A DNA stretch of 64,000 bases from NCBI GenBank assembly GCA_040768665.1, contig JAXGMN010000018.1, positions 1-64,000 of the forward strand, in the 5' to 3' direction. The position numbers were made by a program, and so were the translations under genes. The DNA is from JABWBD01 sp040768665 (GTDB lineage: Bacteria > Planctomycetota > Planctomycetia > Pirellulales > Thermoguttaceae). Under the pieces are notes generated by a model. That model did not search any database and was not told the origin of the DNA. It worked only from the letters and a program-made list of their open reading frames with translations. Below are positions 62,230-64,000 of the stretch, one piece after another. The number at the start of each line of letters is the position of its first letter. The stretch's first letter is position 1.

Positions 62230-62257
62230 ATTATAAACTTTCAGGTGCCCTGGCAAA
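62230..62257 (-). promoter_or_regulatory. Candidate internal promoter for rpmI-rplT
   Basis: Minus-strand TTTGCC (62257-62252), 16-base spacer, perfect TATAAT (62235-62230), about 47 bases ahead of rpmI. A small hairpin (GGGTTCG with CGAACCC) lies just upstream. The -35 is weak, so confidence rests on the -10. Confidence 0.4.
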
Positions 62258-62388
62258 GGGGTTCGGTGCAAAACGAACCCATTGTCTGCATTTCGGGTGG
62301 CGAAAAACAACCCTACCGCGGAGCAGTCAGCGAAGACCGCCGGCACATCCCCCCTGTTGCCTTGAAAATTTGCCGGCCGGATTCCCGT

Positions 62389-62892
62389 CTACTTAGGGGC
62401 CATCGTACACACAATTCGGCGCCCCTGCTGATTGGGTCCGGACTCGACGCGGGCGACGTCCTCGAGCTGCGTGAGGATCTCGTCGATCACCTTGCGACCC
62501 TCTTCCACGTGTGCCATCTCGCGGCCGCGGAACATCACCGACAAGAGGACTTTGTCTTTGTTCGCCAGGAACTCCCGCGCACGGCTGACTTTCACGTTAA
62601 TATCGTGTTCGCCCGTCTTGGGCCGGACACGGATTTCCTTAATCTTGACCTGGTGGGAGGTCGTCTTGTGCTGACGCTTCTTCTGCTGGTACTTGAACTT
62701 GCCGAAATCCATGATTCGGCAGACCGGCGGCCGCTCGGTGGGGGCCACCTCGACCAGGTCCAGCCCTGCGAGCCGAGCAGCGGACAGGGCACTGTCAGCG
62801 GACATGATTCCCAACTGGCTTCCGTCTGCCCCGATCACCCGGACCTGCGGAGCCCGGATCTGCTCGTTTACCCGTTGCTGTTTCGGTTCGAT
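62389..62892 (-). CDS. infC: Translation initiation factor IF-3 with a non-standard start codon
   Basis: Predicted 167 residues from ATC at 62892-62890. The listed open frame begins at an ATG (62913), but that ATG lies upstream of the perfect Shine-Dalgarno AAAGGAGG (62909-62902), so it would make the ribosome-binding site part of the coding region. ATC stands nine bases after it, and the neighbouring ATT directly abuts it. infC genes often start with AUU or AUC, which IF-3 itself discriminates against. The protein has RVNEQIRAPQVRVIGADGSQLG and DFGKFKYQQKKRQ, the classic IF-3 motifs, plus the C-terminal KVLLSVMFRGREMAHVEEG. Confidence 0.93.
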   Translation of the reverse strand: MEPKQQRVNEQIRAPQVRVIGADGSQLGIMSADSALSAARLAGLDLVEVAPTERPPVCRIMDFGKFKYQQKKRQHKTTSHQVKIKEIRVRPKTGEHDINVKVSRAREFLANKDKVLLSVMFRGREMAHVEEGRKVIDEILTQLEDVARVESGPNQQGRRIVCTMAPK

Positions 62893-62935
62893 AGCCGCAA
62901 TCCTCCTTTGCATGTGAATGGAAGCACCCTTACGA

Positions 62936-63027
62936 CCTGTCTCAAAACCGGCGGGGACCGGCGCATTTTGCGGAGTCTTCGGAGCAAAATGTACCCGTTC
63001 CCTCCTTCTCCCTGGTTTTGGGATAGG
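62936..63027. repeat. Inverted-repeat element in the infC leader
   Basis: CCTGTCTCAAAACC and GGTTTTGGGATAGG (14 bases, two mismatches) form the outside, and CATTTTGC with GCAAAATG the inside. At 92 bases it equals in length the GGGGAC elements at 40508 and 43210 and shares the GGGGAC word. Being between the infC promoter and start, it could be part of the leader's control or a neutral insertion. Confidence 0.7.
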
Positions 63028-63093
63028 CTCTTACACCACTCTAACGACCTGCGAGCCGGCGGTGCTTCGGAAAACCGGCTCCCTATTGTATCG

Positions 63094-63122
63094 AGTATTT
63101 CGGCCCTGATGAATCACGTCAA
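63094..63122 (-). promoter_or_regulatory. Candidate promoter of the infC operon
   Basis: Minus-strand TTGACG (63122-63117), 17-base spacer, AATACT (63099-63094). It lies between thrS and infC and ahead of the palindromic leader element, giving a leader of about 195 bases. A second possible -10, TACAAT, overlaps the same region. Confidence 0.45.
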
Positions 63123-63180
63123 GCTGCCGCGAGCCGTGAAACGCCACAAAACCGCTCTCTGGCGCTCTGTGCGCCCCGCG

Positions 63181-63268
63181 GATGAAAAAGGGGACTGGCT
63201 CCGCAAGGTCTCGTATCTTCGCGCTCATTCACCCACGACCGCTTGCGGTGCCTGGCCCCTTTTTCATC
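63181..63268. repeat. Inverted-repeat element, GGGGAC family, copy 3
   Basis: GATGAAAAAGGGG and CCCCTTTTTCATC, with a centre starting ACTGGCTCCGCAA as in copy 2 at 43210. The flanks are near-identical direct repeats, CTCTGGCGCTCTGTGCGCCC on the left (63158-63177) and CTCTGGCGCTCCGTTCGCCC on the right (63277-63296), so the element may have landed inside or duplicated a target. It follows the end of thrS. Confidence 0.8.
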
Positions 63269-63315
63269 AAGCTACTCTCTGGCGCTCCGTTCGCCCTGCG
63301 GCGACCGCTCAGCCG

Positions 63316-64000
63316 TTACGACCTCCTGCGGACCGCCTTGGTGCGAATTTCCTCCTGAAGCTTCTCGATTGCCGCTTCCACGCTCATCGCCCCCAAGTCC
63401 CCGTCGATTCGATCCCGAACGGCCACGGTGTCCTGCTCCACCTCTCGGCCGCCGACGACCATCATGTACGGAATCAGCTCGAGCTGGGCGGTGCGAATCT
63501 TCGCCCCGATTTTCTCCGGACGATAATCTCCCGACACTCGCAATCCGGCCGCCGCCATCCGCTGCTGAACCTGTCGGGCGTAGTCCTCGAATTTCTCGCT
63601 ACCGCGAGCACGCGGGCCTGCTCGGGTGCCAGCCAGGGGAAAAGCCCCGGCGAAATGCTCGATGAGCATGCCGACGAACCGCTCGAGCGATCCGAAGGGG
63701 GCGCGGTGGATCATCACGGGCCGGTGGGGGCGGTTGTCCGCGCCGGTGTACTCCAACGCGAACCGCTGCTCGCTCGGAAGGTTGTAATCCAACTGTACGG
63801 TGCCGAGCTGCCAGTCGCGGCCGAGGCAGTCGGCCACGATGAAGTCGGCCTTCGGCCCGTAAAAAGCTGCCTCGCCCTGCACGACCTGCAAATCGGGCAG
63901 ATCCATCTTGCGGCAAACCGATTCCAGGGCCGCCTCGGCGCGATCCCAAGTCTCCGGTTCCCCGACGTACTTGGAGCTACCCGGGTCGCGGAAGCTGAGT
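63316..64000 (-). CDS. thrS: Threonyl-tRNA synthetase, C-terminal part with two compensating frameshifts
   Basis: The last 228 residues of ThrS, with the rest beyond the window. Present are GEAAFYGPKADFIV, GTVQLDYNLP, MIHRAPFGSLERFVGMLIEH of the catalytic core, and the anticodon-binding domain (KFEDYARQVQQRMAA, IPYMMVVGGREVE). Between them, the expected family segment WLAPEQARVLAV is not in the main frame, which reads AGTRAGPRARG instead. In another frame the DNA spells WLAPEQARVLAV exactly, so two bases are missing after GCTTTTCCCCTG (about 63640) and one near 63605. The sum of three restores the frame. Either a real double frameshift or a base-calling problem. Confidence 0.9.
   Translation of the reverse strand, partial: LSFRDPGSSKYVGEPETWDRAEAALESVCRKMDLPDLQVVQGEAAFYGPKADFIVADCLGRDWQLGTVQLDYNLPSEQRFALEYTGADNRPHRPVMIHRAPFGSLERFVGMLIEHFAGAFPLAGTRAGPRARGSEKFEDYARQVQQRMAAAGLRVSGDYRPEKIGAKIRTAQLELIPYMMVVGGREVEQDTVAVRDRIDGDLGAMSVEAAIEKLQEEIRTKAVRRRS

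Overview
The window looks like a chromosome segment of a planctomycete, probably from the Pirellulales side of the phylum. It is GC-rich. It carries a Ser/Thr kinase fused to PD40 and formylglycine-generating-enzyme-like modules, very large exported proteins with the N-terminal LEPR-xLL-type motif, several Tat-exported Gfo/Idh/MocA oxidoreductases, a DUF1080 (3-keto-sugar hydrolase) protein, a GH29 fucosidase, sodium:solute and NCS1-type transporters, and many short palindromic repeats between genes. No rRNA, tRNA or CRISPR array was seen.

Layout. 1-4046: two tandem kinase paralogues on the minus strand (one only as its first codons at the window edge) with matching promoters, separated by a REP-transposase remnant. 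4315-10954: a giant FG-GAP/VCBS surface protein and a secreted glycosidase-like protein. 10967-16782: SpsF-type cytidylyltransferase, DHH phosphoesterase, a PAS histidine kinase overlapping an ANTAR response regulator, an Rrf2 regulator with a structured leader, and a SpoU methyltransferase. 17101-33988: a carbohydrate region with a LamG glycosidase-like protein, an SSS transporter, three tandem Gfo/Idh/MocA paralogues, a heptamer repeat array, a class I aldolase, a fucose/arabinose-isomerase-like protein, an FGGY kinase and a frameshifted amidohydrolase. 34182-43139: a subtilase, a carboxypeptidase Taq, relics of a CheB/CheR-type hybrid kinase and of a nitroreductase, DoxX, small membrane proteins and an esterase. 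43359-49537: a radical SAM protein running into a decayed FAD oxidoreductase on the other strand, GH29 fucosidase, an IS5-type relic and nadA. 49678-60104: fxsA, a TPR protein, a Gln-rich exported protein, SppA, DUF1080 divergent from a fourth Gfo/Idh/MocA, and an NCS1 permease. 60196-64000: a LarA-like protein, then the translation cluster thrS-infC-rpmI-rplT on the minus strand.

How it fits together. The clearest functional unit is the sugar cluster at 21701-33988. It combines an importer, oxidoreductases, isomerase, kinase and aldolase, the same logical order as fucose or rhamnose breakdown, but with a DeoC/FbaB/LsrF-type aldolase in place of the usual class II enzyme. The second theme is decay. 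At least nine loci are truncated or frameshifted, and a partial duplication of the sugar-kinase 5' end encloses the relics of three small genes. Palindromic repeats of several families sit in nearly every larger intergenic gap. The thrS, amidohydrolase and FAD-oxidoreductase frameshifts could be biological or assembly errors, and read data would settle which.
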